64,000 bases of DNA from Meiothermus ruber DSM 1279 (GTDB taxonomy: Bacteria; Deinococcota; Deinococci; Deinococcales; Thermaceae), in assembly GCF_000024425.1 (NCBI RefSeq), contig NC_013946.1:620001-684000 (forward strand), given 5' to 3'. The number at the start of each line of letters is the position of its first letter. The stretch's first letter is position 1. The position numbers and the translations under genes are program-made. Positions 1-8,500 of the stretch are shown here, one piece after another. Under the pieces are notes generated by a model, which was not told where the DNA came from, made no database searches, and worked only from the letters and a program-made list of their open reading frames with translations.

Positions 1-147
1 GTGCAGCCAGGCCCCGCCCAGCCCAGCCAGGCCCAGCACCAAACCAAAGCCCAGCCAGGCCAGCCCACCGCGCGGTAGGCGGGTGAGGCCCCAGAGCATA
101 ATAAGCACGCCCAGAATGCCCAGAATCCAGAGTAAGAGTGCGTTCAT
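1..147 (-). CDS. Partial membrane protein, N-terminal 49 residues
   Basis: The reading frame starts at an ATG at 145-147 on the minus strand and is still open at the left edge, so only the N-terminus is present. The start is supported by a clear ribosome binding site (GAAAGGAG, 5 nt upstream). The visible 49 residues are almost wholly hydrophobic, giving two likely membrane helices (about residues 2-20 and 28-47) separated by a short basic turn (TRLPRGG). This is typical of small membrane proteins in these bacteria, but nothing identifies a family. Confidence 0.6.
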   Translation of the reverse strand, partial: MNALLLWILGILGVLIMLWGLTRLPRGGLAWLGFGLVLGLAGLGGAWLH

Positions 148-282
148 GCCAGCTCCTTTCGTAGATTGCTCGAGGTGGGGTTGGCACCGACGGCCACAAG
201 ATCACCTGTTTAGACTCTAACACCTGCGGCCAGGGCATGGTGTAATCCCGGTCGCGGGCCAGCAAGCCTCTTAGGGCAACGG

Positions 283-288
283 TATACT
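283..288 (+). promoter_or_regulatory. -10 box TATACT for a leaderless transcript of the FAH-family gene
   Basis: TATACT ends 9 nt before the ATG at 298, so transcription would begin at or next to the start codon. No good -35 hexamer is visible at the expected distance, and no Shine-Dalgarno sequence precedes the ATG. Confidence 0.5.
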
Positions 289-297
289 TGAGCCACT

Positions 298-1074
298 ATG
301 AAGCTCGTACGGTTCGACGCAGGTCAATGGGGGGTACTGGAAGGCGAGACCATTCACGAAACCGACGGCCCGGCGGGCAACCCCACGGGCCGTCATTTTG
401 ACCTGGGGGGCGTGACCCTGCTGGCCCCGGCCACCCCCACCAAGATTGTCTGCGTGGGGCGCAATTACCTCGACCACATCCGCGAGATGGGCCACGACTT
501 CGGGGGGGATCTGCCCAAGGAGCCGGGTCTGTTCCTGAAGGGCCCCAACACCCTGGCCCACCCGGCCAACCCGGCCCGTCCCGAGCGTTCGGGCGATGTG
601 GTGCCCTACCCCAGCTTCACCAACCTGCTGCACTACGAAGGGGAGCTGGCGGTGGTGATTGAAAGCCGCATGAAAAACGTACCCGAGAGCGAGGCGCTCG
701 AGCACGTGCTGGGCTACACCTGCGCCCTGGACGTCACCGCCCGCGACAAGCAAAAAACCGACCTGCAGTGGGTGCGGGCCAAGTCCGCCGACAAGTTCTG
801 CCCCCTGGGGCCCTGGCTGGTGACCTCGCTCGATCCCCAGAACACCACCCTGCGCACCTACGTCAACGGCGAGCTGCGCCAGGAGGCCCACACCAGCCTG
901 ATGATCTTCTCGGTGGCTAAAATTCTCTCCTACATCAGCAGCTTCATGACCCTCGAGCCCGGCGATGTGGTGCTGACCGGCACCCCCGAGGGGGTGGGCG
1001 AGCTCAAGCCCGGCGACCACGTGGAGGTCGCCATCGAGGGCATCGGCGACCTGCACACCCGAATTGGGCACTGA
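298..1074 (+). CDS. Fumarylacetoacetate hydrolase family protein
   Basis: This 258-residue protein has the single-domain layout of the FAH superfamily: a short N-terminal region (1-45), then the catalytic fold. Visible motifs are [12 protein letters not shown] near residue 43, the metal-binding E-x-E stretch in [13 protein letters not shown] (about 110-122), and the C-terminal [13 protein letters not shown] signature (about 222-235). Family members are Mg2+-dependent cytosolic enzymes that hydrolyse or decarboxylate acylpyruvates, 2-hydroxyhepta-2,4-dienedioate or oxaloacetate. The sequence does not fix the substrate. The length is normal for the short bacterial form. The gene stands alone, probably on a leaderless mRNA. 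Confidence 0.9.
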   Translation: MKLVRFDAGQWGVLEGETIHETDGPAGNPTGRHFDLGGVTLLAPATPTKIVCVGRNYLDHIREMGHDFGGDLPKEPGLFLKGPNTLAHPANPARPERSGDVVPYPSFTNLLHYEGELAVVIESRMKNVPESEALEHVLGYTCALDVTARDKQKTDLQWVRAKSADKFCPLGPWLVTSLDPQNTTLRTYVNGELRQEAHTSLMIFSVAKILSYISSFMTLEPGDVVLTGTPEGVGELKPGDHVEVAIEGIGDLHTRIGH

Positions 1075-1122
1075 GGCCCTGCGCTGGAGCCTTACCTGGC
1101 TGCATACTGAATCCAGGGTGCT

Positions 1123-2409
1123 TTGAGCACCGGAGCGTTGCTACTCCTGGCACCGCCGCTGGGAGCAGTGGAGGTGTACTTGCCCAAACCCGAGATACTT
1201 CTGCTAATCGTCGGCACTTTGCTGCTGCTTAGTGTGCTGGCTACCAAGCTGGGCGGGCGGCTGGGGATACCAGGGCTGCTCTTGTTTTTGCTGATCGGCA
1301 TGCTGGCCGGGAGCGATGGGCCGGGGGGCATTTGGTTTGACAACTACTACATTGCCCAGCTAGTAGGTACGCTGGCCCTGATCTTCATCCTCTATTCGGG
1401 CGGCCTTTTCACCCGTTGGAACAGCGTGCGCCCCGTGCTAGGGGCTGGTCTGTCGCTGGCTACTTTGGGTGTGTTCTTCACCATGCTCCTAACGGGCGTG
1501 TTTGCCCACTGGGTGTTAGACCTGGGCTGGCTCGAGGCCTTCTTGCTGGGTGCCATAGTTTCCAGTACCGATGCCAGTGCGGTGTTTGGGGTACTGCGCG
1601 AGCGGGCGGTGCGCCTGCGCAAGCCTTTGCGGCCTTTGCTGGAGTTCGAATCCGGCACCAACGACCCCATGGCGGTTTTCCTGACGGTTGGCCTGACCGC
1701 GCTGATTACCCGCCCTGAGATGAGCGCCTGGCAGATTCTGCCGATGTTCGTCCAGCAGATGCTGTTGGGCCTGCTACTGGGTTATGGCCTGGGGTGGGCG
1801 GTGGCCTGGATTTTGCGAAACATCCGCCTGAGCTTCGATGGGCTGTATGCGGTTTTGTCGGTTACCCTGATGCTTTTGGTGTTTTCTCTTACCGCCGTGC
1901 TGGGTGGCAGCGGTTTTGTGGCTGTTTATGTGGCGGGGGTGGTGGTGGGCAACAGCGATTTTCCTCGTAAAACGGCCCTGCTGGCCTTTCATGAGGGCAA
2001 CACCTGGCTCATGGAGATTGGAATGTTCCTCACCCTGGGGCTGCTGGTCTTCCCTTCGCAGCTTCCTGGGGTGGCTGTAGGAGCCATTCTGCTGGCGCTC
2101 TTTCTGATGCTGGTGGCCCGGCCCTTGGCAATTTTCCTGAGCCTGCCCCATCGTCGTTTTGCCCTCAACGAGAAAGCCTTTGTGGCCTGGGTGGGCTTGC
2201 GGGGGGCCATTCCTATTGTGCTGGCTACCTTTCCCTTGCTGGCCGGGGTCGAATCAGCGCAAAAGATCTTCAATGTGACCTTTTTCGTGGTGCTGTTTTC
2301 GGTGCTGGTACAGGGAACCACCCTACCCCTGGCCGCGCGTTGGTTGCGGGTGCGCGCCGAGGATGAAGTGGTGGCCTCACCGCTTTCTGAAGCAGCAGGC
2401 GGCCGCTAG
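1123..2409 (+). CDS. Cation/proton antiporter of the CPA1 type (CvrA/NhaP2-like)
   Basis: This is a polytopic membrane protein of about 428 residues with roughly 12 hydrophobic segments. The region around residues 130-185 carries the family core, with GAIVSSTDASAVFGVL and the acidic FESGTNDPMAVFLTV; these hold the conserved Asp residues of Na+(K+)/H+ antiporters. The segment FVAWVGLRGAIPIVLATFP near residue 350 is typical of the CvrA/NhaP2 branch. It should exchange K+ or Na+ for protons, but which ion cannot be read. The chosen start is TTG at 1123 with a weak AGGG upstream; GTG at 1168 or 1174 is an alternative that would shorten the N-terminus. There is no C-terminal TrkA domain, unlike the longer enterobacterial homologues. 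Confidence 0.85.
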   Translation: MSTGALLLLAPPLGAVEVYLPKPEILLLIVGTLLLLSVLATKLGGRLGIPGLLLFLLIGMLAGSDGPGGIWFDNYYIAQLVGTLALIFILYSGGLFTRWNSVRPVLGAGLSLATLGVFFTMLLTGVFAHWVLDLGWLEAFLLGAIVSSTDASAVFGVLRERAVRLRKPLRPLLEFESGTNDPMAVFLTVGLTALITRPEMSAWQILPMFVQQMLLGLLLGYGLGWAVAWILRNIRLSFDGLYAVLSVTLMLLVFSLTAVLGGSGFVAVYVAGVVVGNSDFPRKTALLAFHEGNTWLMEIGMFLTLGLLVFPSQLPGVAVGAILLALFLMLVARPLAIFLSLPHRRFALNEKAFVAWVGLRGAIPIVLATFPLLAGVESAQKIFNVTFFVVLFSVLVQGTTLPLAARWLRVRAEDEVVASPLSEAAGGR

Positions 2410-2426
2410 CCTATAGGGGTGCTTCT

Positions 2427-3944
2427 TCAGCTCGTGGGCAGCCTGGCATCCACAAACAGGGTCTTAACCTGGGTATACAACACCTGGCCAGGGGCCGCTT
2501 TGCGGGGGCGCCAGACGTGTTTTTTGGCGGTATAGTCCACCGGGACGTTTTTTTCGCCCCTGGCTTTGGAGTGGTGGGCGGCGAGCTGTGCGGCGTAGAG
2601 CAGGTCGGGCAGGGGTGCGGGGCGGCCCTGGGTGCGCAGGATCACGTGCGAACCGGGGAGGCCCTGGGCGTGGAACCAGAGGTCTTCGGAGTGGGCCATG
2701 CGGGTCAGGAGGTCGTTTTCTTTGCTGTTGCGCCCCACCCAGACCTCAAAGCCGCTGGGGCTGGTGAGGCGCAGGCCTAGCTGGGGGCCTTTCTCGCGGG
2801 TTTTGCGCTTCAGGGCCTGCAACGCCTGACGGGAGAGATGCTCGAGCTGGGCGAGTTCCTGCTCGAGCCCGGCGATCTGGGCCTCCATGGCCGGTATCTG
2901 CTCCAGAGCCCGCTCGGCGTTGGCCTCGAGGCGCTTGGCCCGGGCATAGAAGCGGCTGGCGTTCTGAATGGGGGAGAGCCCGGCTTCTAAGGGAATTTCC
3001 ACCATCTGGCCGGAAAAATCCTCCAGTTTGGCCGTGGGCCCCGGCGGAAGCTGGTGGCCGTAGGCCATCAGCAAGTCGCCCCAGTTCCGCAGGCGCTGGG
3101 CCTCTTCCAGGCGCTCCAGGGCGTTGTGGGCATCCCCCAGGCGGGCCTGCAAGGTTCGGAGCTGCCGCTGGAGGGCCTCGCGTAGGGGTTTGCGCAGAGC
3201 CTCGGCTTCTTCCTGCGCCCAGGCGGTCTGGAGATCGGGGGAGGCGGTTTGCAGGCTGGGCTGCTCGACCAGGCTGTGGATAACTTTGTGGATAAGTGGC
3301 AGGTGTGCGGGCTCGAGCGGGGTTTGCGGGCGTAGGTGTGCGCGCCGGCAGAGCTCGGCCCCCAGGGCTTTACCCACCCCGTCCAGGTTTTTGATGAGCT
3401 GCTCGAGGGGCTGGCCCACAAAGGGCTTCAGCCCGTCTTCCTGCAGGGTGCGGGGGTCGAGCTTCTGGTAGGGCGGGGGTGGGGTGTAGAAAAGCCCGCT
3501 CCGCAGTTCGCGGTAGCGGTTGATGGCGGGCGTAACCGGGCGATCTATGCCGATAATCCGGCCCTCGAGGTCCAAAACCATCAGGTTGGCGTTGCGGCCC
3601 GTGAGCTCAAAGACCAGCCGGGTGGGGGCGGTATCCACAAAGCCCTTTTCCCCTTCAAACTCCAAAAAAACCACCCGGTCGAGCTTGAGCTGTTCAATTT
3701 TTAGCAAGCGCCCCTTGCAGCGGGCCTCGAGGAGGCGCTGAAAAGGGGTTTTGGCCTCGCCCGCCACACGATCCGCCTCCAGTGCCAGGAGGGGATGGGG
3801 TGGGCGGTAGCGCAACAGTAGATTGCCCAGCCCTTCCAGGAGCAGGGCGGCGGTGCCCTCGTCGGGGAACGCCCAGCCCAGGCTGCGCCGGGGTAGCTGG
3901 GGGGCCAGGGTGCGCAGTGCTGCGTGTATCTGCAAACCTTCCAT
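2427..3944 (-). CDS. rqcH: NFACT family protein, RqcH-like ribosome quality control factor
   Basis: The 505-residue protein has the NFACT architecture: an N-terminal NFACT-N domain (about 1-220), a coiled-coil middle (about 260-370, rich in Leu/Glu/Arg), and the C-terminal NFACT-R domain with WFHAQGLPGSHVILR (about 430) and KHVWRPRKAAPGQV. Bacterial RqcH binds obstructed 50S subunits with tRNA-Ala and adds alanine tails that mark stalled nascent chains for degradation. The older name, fibronectin-binding protein A-like, refers to the same family. It is transcribed towards the antiporter gene. The start is an ATG preceded by AAGAGG, with TATACT at 3960-3965 as a likely -10 box. Confidence 0.88.
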   Translation of the reverse strand: MEGLQIHAALRTLAPQLPRRSLGWAFPDEGTAALLLEGLGNLLLRYRPPHPLLALEADRVAGEAKTPFQRLLEARCKGRLLKIEQLKLDRVVFLEFEGEKGFVDTAPTRLVFELTGRNANLMVLDLEGRIIGIDRPVTPAINRYRELRSGLFYTPPPPYQKLDPRTLQEDGLKPFVGQPLEQLIKNLDGVGKALGAELCRRAHLRPQTPLEPAHLPLIHKVIHSLVEQPSLQTASPDLQTAWAQEEAEALRKPLREALQRQLRTLQARLGDAHNALERLEEAQRLRNWGDLLMAYGHQLPPGPTAKLEDFSGQMVEIPLEAGLSPIQNASRFYARAKRLEANAERALEQIPAMEAQIAGLEQELAQLEHLSRQALQALKRKTREKGPQLGLRLTSPSGFEVWVGRNSKENDLLTRMAHSEDLWFHAQGLPGSHVILRTQGRPAPLPDLLYAAQLAAHHSKARGEKNVPVDYTAKKHVWRPRKAAPGQVLYTQVKTLFVDARLPTS

Positions 3945-4032
3945 CCAACCTCTTGGCCAAGTATAGGCCTTTGGTGAAGCCTCGAGCGGCCCGGTAATTC
4001 AGGGAACACCAGGTTGCGGCCTTTTTGATGCT

Positions 4033-4839
4033 CTATGGGAAGGCTTTGCTCGAAGACCAGACCACCCCTTGGGAGCCAACGGTACCCATCAACTCGTACC
4101 AACCAGGCTTGAGTCCAGGGGGTACTGGAAAACTGCTCGGAAGCGCCCGAAACTTGTTTCCATCGAAATAGGCCACCACCCGAACCTGAGACTGCTCACT
4201 GGCAGCCCGAAGCGCCAGGAAAGGGTCGTTGCGGCTATTGGTAAGCCATGCGCTCACAAACTGGTACTGGCTGGCCCCTATCAGGCTGCCTGGCCCCTGG
4301 TAAAAAGCCCAGGGTACGGGGCTATGCAGCTTGACATCGGTAGCCACAAACACATCGTCTTCCCAGACGCCGGTGGCCTCGAGCCACATACCCGGCACTG
4401 CCAGGCTTAACCAGGGCGAATTGCTTTGGATGCGCACGCTCCCTGAAATAACCAGGCCGCCAGCACTGACCGTTACCTGGCCCATGTAGCTGCGGGGTTG
4501 GCGGGTGCTCGAGGGGTTGGAGCTGGGGTTCGGGTTGTTCCCAGCCGCGTTGCTGTTGCCGTTTCCGGCAGCGTTGCTGCCCCCGGTGTTGTTATTCCCG
4601 CCGCTATTGCTGTTGTTTCCACCACTGTTGCCGTTGTTGCCACCGCTATTGCCATTACCGCTGTTGCCGTTGCCATTGTTTCCAGCGCCATTCCCGTTGC
4701 CGCCGCCACGCTGAACAATAACTTGAGTATCGGGCACAAGGTCGGGCTGACTGCTGGCTTTGACCTGGGCAGCCAAGCCGGAGGGCATGGCCAAGGCAAG
4801 GGCAATCCATAGTAAGAGCGCGCTGCGGATACTAAGCAT
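4033..4839 (-). CDS. Secreted protein with Asn/Gly-rich linker and a DUF5666-like beta domain
   Basis: This 268-residue protein has a signal peptide (about 1-24, ending near LAAQVKA), then a low-complexity stretch of about 60 residues made almost only of Asn, Gly and Ser (about 45-110). A compact beta-rich domain follows (about 118-265), with GQVTVSAGGLVISGSVRI and PGMWLEATGVWEDDVFVATDV resembling DUF5666-type OB-like modules. Its start overlaps the end of the upstream histidine kinase by 8 nt, so it is the third gene of a response regulator-kinase-exported protein operon. It may be an envelope target or a periplasmic accessory of that system; this is inference. I do not recognise a specific function. 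Confidence 0.65.
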   Translation of the reverse strand: MLSIRSALLLWIALALAMPSGLAAQVKASSQPDLVPDTQVIVQRGGGNGNGAGNNGNGNSGNGNSGGNNGNSGGNNSNSGGNNNTGGSNAAGNGNSNAAGNNPNPSSNPSSTRQPRSYMGQVTVSAGGLVISGSVRIQSNSPWLSLAVPGMWLEATGVWEDDVFVATDVKLHSPVPWAFYQGPGSLIGASQYQFVSAWLTNSRNDPFLALRAASEQSQVRVVAYFDGNKFRALPSSFPVPPGLKPGWYELMGTVGSQGVVWSSSKAFP

Positions 4840-6154
4840 GGCTCACCTCGAGGCTGGGCAGGCTCAAGATAGCCTCGAGGCCACCCCCAGGGCGGTTGCT
4901 AAACTCGAGCTCCCCTCCCATCACAGAGGCGATGTGCCGAACCAGAGCCAGTCCCAGCCCCATCCCATCTACTTTGGGCTGTACACGTAGGAAAGGGGTG
5001 CCCAGGCGGGGTATGTCTTTTTCGGGCACCCCCGGCCCCCGGTCGCGAATGTGGATTTGGATCACCGCCCCCTGCCTCACCTCGACCTCCACCTGCCCCT
5101 GGCTGAACTTGAGGGCATTGTTTACCAGGTTGCTCAAAGCTTGCTGCAGCAATTCTTCATAACCCAGCACCTGAGCTCCCAAGTTACCCTTTAAGGTAAT
5201 ACGTTGCTGCTCTTTTAAAAGTAGATTTTGCACCACCGCGTGTAGCACAGCCCCTACTTCAACCGGCTCGGGATTTTTGTGAGGGATGCGGGTTAAGGCC
5301 AGCAGGGCCGCCAGCAGATGCTCCAGGCGCTCGAGGCTTCTTTTGATGGCTGGTAAGGATTCCTGGGGGGTGAGCAGTCCTTGCTCCAGGGCCTCAATTT
5401 GTGCCCGCAAGGTTGCTAAAGGGGTGCGCAACTCGTGTGAGGCGTAGCGTGAAAAATTGCGCTCCCGTTCTAAAAACCCTTCCACCGCCTGGGTCATTCG
5501 ATTGAAACTCTCGGCCAGATCAGAAAGCTCATCTTGGCCGGGTGGCACGGGAATTGGTTTGGGGAAGCGTTGCTGGGCGATGGCATGGGTGGCTTCGGTT
5601 AGATGTCGCACCGGGTGCATCAGGTAGCCAAAAAGCAGGTAGGCCACGACCAGCGCTAGCAGCAGCGAGATGGGCAGTGCCAGCAGTTCGGTTTGCCAGA
5701 AAGTCCGCAGGGCTTCGCTTTGGCTGTGTGTCTCGAGCGCGGCTTGCAGGACAAACCCATATTCCAGCGGCCGCTCAGTTTTGATCCAGCCAGTGCTTTG
5801 GGTTGGGTAGCGCCCGCCGATTTCTAAAAACACCTGCTCTGTTCTTATCACCCGGAAGCGGCTGTTGCCCAGCTCGGCCAGCCGGGGAAGGCGATCCGGG
5901 TTGAGCAAAACCTGTTCGGGTGTAATTAGTAAAGCCTGCTCTACAATATTGGTTGCAGAAATGAGATCTTGCCAGGCTTCCTGGCTTAAGGTGCTTTGAA
6001 ACTGCAGAAAACCCAGTACCCCCACCAGCAAGGCTGTCAGCACCACCACAGACGACAGACCCAACAGCAAGCGACTGCGAAACCCACCCAACAGCCGTCC
6101 TTTGGGCCTGGACAGTAAAATGTGCAGAGCTTGTACGGCTTTGCTTGGCGGCAC
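4832..6154 (-). CDS. Sensor histidine kinase (HAMP-HisKA-HATPase)
   Basis: The 440-residue protein has a membrane helix (about 25-50), an extracytoplasmic sensor of about 100 residues, a second helix (about 155-175), a HAMP linker, and the HisKA dimerisation domain with the phospho-accepting His in SRYASHELRTPLATL. The C-terminal ATPase domain shows the N box (QALSNLVNNALKFS), G1 (RDRGPGVPE) and G2 (GMGLGLALVRHI). It phosphorylates the OmpR-type regulator encoded 4 nt upstream. The start is a GTG with GGGGGT upstream; no better ATG exists before the first membrane helix. The stimulus is unknown. Confidence 0.92.
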   Translation of the reverse strand: MPPSKAVQALHILLSRPKGRLLGGFRSRLLLGLSSVVVLTALLVGVLGFLQFQSTLSQEAWQDLISATNIVEQALLITPEQVLLNPDRLPRLAELGNSRFRVIRTEQVFLEIGGRYPTQSTGWIKTERPLEYGFVLQAALETHSQSEALRTFWQTELLALPISLLLALVVAYLLFGYLMHPVRHLTEATHAIAQQRFPKPIPVPPGQDELSDLAESFNRMTQAVEGFLERERNFSRYASHELRTPLATLRAQIEALEQGLLTPQESLPAIKRSLERLEHLLAALLALTRIPHKNPEPVEVGAVLHAVVQNLLLKEQQRITLKGNLGAQVLGYEELLQQALSNLVNNALKFSQGQVEVEVRQGAVIQIHIRDRGPGVPEKDIPRLGTPFLRVQPKVDGMGLGLALVRHIASVMGGELEFSNRPGGGLEAILSLPSLEVSHA

Positions 6155-6158
6155 TTGC

Positions 6159-6815
6159 TTAGACCCCCAATGTATATCCCCCTGGCTGGGTGGCGATTAC
6201 GCTATCCCCTAGCTTTTCCCTCAGGCGATGCACATAGACCCGCAGGATGCGGTGGCCCGACTTGGTGTTAGGGAATACCTTGCTGATCAACTCGTCCACT
6301 CCAAAAACCCTCTCGGGGTGCAGGGCTAGGCGCTCGAGCAATACAAATTCTTTGTCTGAAAGTGAGACGGGTTGTTGGTTCCAGCACACCTTACGGCTGG
6401 CAAACTCTATGCGTAGGGGGCCCCGCTCGAGGACATTTTGGCGCAAGGTGCTGCCTCTTCGCAGCAACGCTCGGATGCGTGCCAAAAGCTCTTCTAGGGA
6501 GAAAGGCTTTACCAGGTAGTCGTCTCCACCCAAATCCAGTCCTAGCACCCGATCCTCCACGGTATCGCGTGCGGTTAGAAACAGGATAGCCCCTCCAAAC
6601 CCATCTCTGCGAAGTTGCCGGGCTAAACGAAAGCCCGTATCTTCTCCTTCCGGCAGCATCACATCCAGGGCTATTAGATCGGGCTCGAGCTTGTCCACCA
6701 ACGCCTGGGCCTGGGACAGGTTGTCGGCCCATTCCACCTCGTATCGTTCCCGCTGTAGCAAGGCTAGCAGCGGCCCTGCTAGATCAGCATTGTCTTCAAC
6801 CAATAAAATTCGCAT
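6159..6815 (-). CDS. OmpR/PhoB-family response regulator
   Basis: The protein has 218 residues. The receiver domain (1-115) has the acidic pair E7/D8, the phosphorylation site D51 in ALDVMLPEG, Thr in FLTARD and Lys in LVKPFSLEEL. A C-terminal winged-helix DNA-binding domain (about 125-215) ends in GHRILRVYVHRLREKLG, the usual recognition-helix region. It pairs with the kinase that begins 4 nt downstream. A TAGAAT -10 box lies at 6831-6836 on the minus strand, giving a very short leader. The regulated genes are not evident; the exported Asn/Gly-rich protein in the same operon is the obvious first candidate. Confidence 0.93.
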   Translation of the reverse strand: MRILLVEDNADLAGPLLALLQRERYEVEWADNLSQAQALVDKLEPDLIALDVMLPEGEDTGFRLARQLRRDGFGGAILFLTARDTVEDRVLGLDLGGDDYLVKPFSLEELLARIRALLRRGSTLRQNVLERGPLRIEFASRKVCWNQQPVSLSDKEFVLLERLALHPERVFGVDELISKVFPNTKSGHRILRVYVHRLREKLGDSVIATQPGGYTLGV

Positions 6816-6882
6816 AGCTGATTCACATAGATTCTATCGCGGGTGGGGGGTGGGATATTTGTTTTTGCCCAGACTTGGTTGG

Positions 6883-7683
6883 TTACCTGACCTCGAGCAA
6901 CGTGTTTTGCTGGGTGTGCTCGATCCGCCTGAGCTGCACCAAAAACGCCGTATGCCCCACCTGCTGAAACTTGGGATGGGCGATGGGGGGGCGAATGTCC
7001 CACTCCCGGTGCTGCACCTCCAGGGTGCGCTCGTGTAAAAACGGCAGTTGCAGGGTTTTGATCTGCTCGAGCAGCGTAACTACCTGGGTCAGGTTGGGCA
7101 GATAGCAGACCAGGAAGCGGTCTATTTTGAGCGCGGGTACAATGCTATGCAGCACTGACCAGGGTTCCATCAAATCCAGGGCAACGCCGTCAAAGGAGCT
7201 GGGTGGTAACTCGGCCTGGGCCAAGTCGCCCTGCACAAAGGTAACGTTGCCCCAATCCTCATATTCGCCCAGGTTGCGTCTGGCCCGCTCGAGGTGCCGG
7301 AGGCGGGATTCGTAGCTCCAGACCTGGCCGGTGGGCCCCACCGCTCGCGCCAGGTACAGGGTCAGGCCGCCCGAGCCCGCGCCTGCCTCCAGCACCCGCA
7401 TGCCAGGGGCCAGGTCGAGCAGAAAGCAGATGGTGGCGGCGTCTTTGGGGTAAGTGGGGGTGGCCTCGCGGGGCATCTGGAGCACGTAGTCTTCCAGGGT
7501 GGGGCGGTGGATGCTGAAGCGTTCACCCTGGGGGGTGGCGATAAACCGACCGGCCCCGGCCTGGATGATGGCCTCATGGCGGATGGAGCCCCGATGGTAG
7601 TTGAATATACCCCCCGGTTGCAATCGAAACAAATAGACACGGCCCCGTCGATCCTGTAGCAAGGCCCAGTCGCCGTAGGTCAT
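6883..7683 (-). CDS. trmI: tRNA (adenine-N1)-methyltransferase, m1A58
   Basis: This is a class I SAM-dependent methyltransferase of 266 residues. An N-terminal beta domain (about 1-70, with LLQDRRGRVYLF) is followed by the Rossmann fold, whose SAM-binding motif I is RVLEAGAGSGGLTLYLA (about 95-112); an acidic SAM-ribose contact and a catalytic-loop Asp follow (VALDLMEPW). The enzyme makes 1-methyladenosine at position 58 of the tRNA T-loop; in Thermus it is needed for growth at high temperature. A longer frame opens at 7755, but the start at 7683 matches the expected N-terminus and lies 7 nt after a -10 box, so I use it. Confidence 0.92.
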   Translation of the reverse strand: MTYGDWALLQDRRGRVYLFRLQPGGIFNYHRGSIRHEAIIQAGAGRFIATPQGERFSIHRPTLEDYVLQMPREATPTYPKDAATICFLLDLAPGMRVLEAGAGSGGLTLYLARAVGPTGQVWSYESRLRHLERARRNLGEYEDWGNVTFVQGDLAQAELPPSSFDGVALDLMEPWSVLHSIVPALKIDRFLVCYLPNLTQVVTLLEQIKTLQLPFLHERTLEVQHREWDIRPPIAHPKFQQVGHTAFLVQLRRIEHTQQNTLLEVR

Positions 7684-7690
7684 GGGGTTT

Positions 7691-7721
7691 AGCGTAGCGG
7701 GTTTGTGGGTTATTTTGTCAA
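7691..7721 (-). promoter_or_regulatory. Leaderless promoter of trmI
   Basis: Read on the minus strand, a perfect -35 TTGACA (7716-7721) and a -10 TACGCT (7691-7696) are separated by 19 nt. The ATG at 7683 begins 7 nt after the -10 box, so the transcript should be leaderless. Confidence 0.6.
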
Positions 7722-7752
7722 ACGCCCTGCAGTGCCTAAGGCCCTGAATAGA

Positions 7753-7773
7753 CACCCCCCAAATGGGGGGGTG
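7753..7773. repeat. Hairpin CACCCCCC/GGGGGGTG upstream of set A
   Basis: Perfect 8-bp inverted repeat with a 5-nt loop, lying between the divergent trmI and pseudopilin genes. A shorter hairpin of the same type (ACCCCC, 4-nt loop, GGGGGT) is found at 12473-12488 upstream of pseudopilin set B. Confidence 0.5.
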
Positions 7774-7833
7774 GTTGTTAATTTCCTGGGGGTCAATTGG
7801 CTGTAAAGGTTCGATGTTTTGGCCTTGTTTGAT

Positions 7834-7850
7834 GTTAATGCACGCGTTAC
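7834..7850. promoter_or_regulatory. Operator-like near-palindrome upstream of set A
   Basis: GTTAATGCACGCGTTAC is a near-palindrome. Together with the T before it, it contains TGTTAATGCAC, an 11-nt string found again in reverse orientation at 12441-12451 upstream of pseudopilin set B. This makes it a candidate site for a regulator shared by the two operons. Confidence 0.4.
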
Positions 7851-7985
7851 TTTTGCCGTTGTAGACGGATTTTTTTTGGGTTATGTATCACTTCTGCAAA
7901 ACCGCCGGAGCAGTAAGTTGTGCACAGGCGATTAGCGGGGCCTTGATGAGCAAGGAATCTACTGTGACTCAAAAAAGGGGACTTC

Positions 7986-8492
7986 GTGAAAAAGGCGACC
8001 GGGCTGAGCGTAATTGAGTTGATATTAGTTGTCTCGATTCTGGGCATCCTGATGGTGCTTGGAGGAGGATGGTTTAGCTCGGACAGGATCCGGGTCAATC
8101 AGGCTGCCCAGATTTTAAGCGCCGACGTAACCCGTGCCCGCCTCGAGGCCCTTCGGCGAAACGTCCCGGTGGGAATTCGCTTCGATTTTAGCTCTGGGGC
8201 CAACTTCTATCAAATAATGGCCGATGTCGACCAAAATGGCTTGGATAGCAGCGACCCCGTGATCAACCGTATCCAGTTTGGAGCTGGCGAGTACGCCCGA
8301 ATTGTAGGCAGGCTGCGTCAGTGCACGGTTGCCGATGCGGCAGCGGCGGCCAGTGCCGAGATCGTTTTCGATGCCCGTGGGGTGTACCAACTCGCTACCA
8401 GCCGAACCGTAGAGTTATCCATCGGCTCCTATAGCCGCTTTGTCAACATCAATCAACAGGGCCGTGCCCAGATTCGGACGGCCTGTCCATAG
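7986..8492 (+). CDS. GspH/FimT-like minor pseudopilin, set A
   Basis: The 168-residue protein starts with a type IV prepilin leader: MKKATG, cleavage before LSVIELILVVSILGIL, with Glu at +5 of the mature protein. A hydrophobic helix of about 20 residues and a beta-rich C-terminal domain follow, with two Cys (RLRQCTV and RTACP) that could form a disulfide. It would be processed by the PilD prepilin peptidase and sit at the tip of a type IV pilus. It is the first gene of a four-gene set matching, in order and type, the Thermus pilA1-pilA2-pilA3-comZ competence locus; by that analogy it is PilA1-like. The start is GTG, with AGGGGA upstream. Confidence 0.82.
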   Translation: MKKATGLSVIELILVVSILGILMVLGGGWFSSDRIRVNQAAQILSADVTRARLEALRRNVPVGIRFDFSSGANFYQIMADVDQNGLDSSDPVINRIQFGAGEYARIVGRLRQCTVADAAAAASAEIVFDARGVYQLATSRTVELSIGSYSRFVNINQQGRAQIRTACP

Positions 8493-8500
8493 GAGCAGCC

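Larger units (their letters stand above)
7684..7985. other. 302-nt regulatory region between trmI and pseudopilin set A
   Basis: No gene is visible here. The region holds the trmI promoter (7691-7721, minus strand), a G/C hairpin (7753-7773), an operator-like near-palindrome (7834-7850) and a short stem followed by eight T residues (about 7856-7876). The GTG of set A is preceded by AGGGGA. A plus-strand promoter for set A must lie here, but I cannot choose one with confidence; TTGTAG and TATGTA separated by 17 nt around 7860-7890 is the best candidate. Confidence 0.5.

Noticed and set aside
4498-4812. Hydrophobic open frames opposite the Asn/Gly linker
   Set aside because: They arise from translating the AAC/GGC-type repeat in other frames (Val/Ala or Leu/Pro runs).
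7856-7876. Short stem followed by eight T residues as a terminator
   Set aside because: The stem has only four base pairs and no upstream plus-strand gene needs it; it is left as part of the regulatory region.
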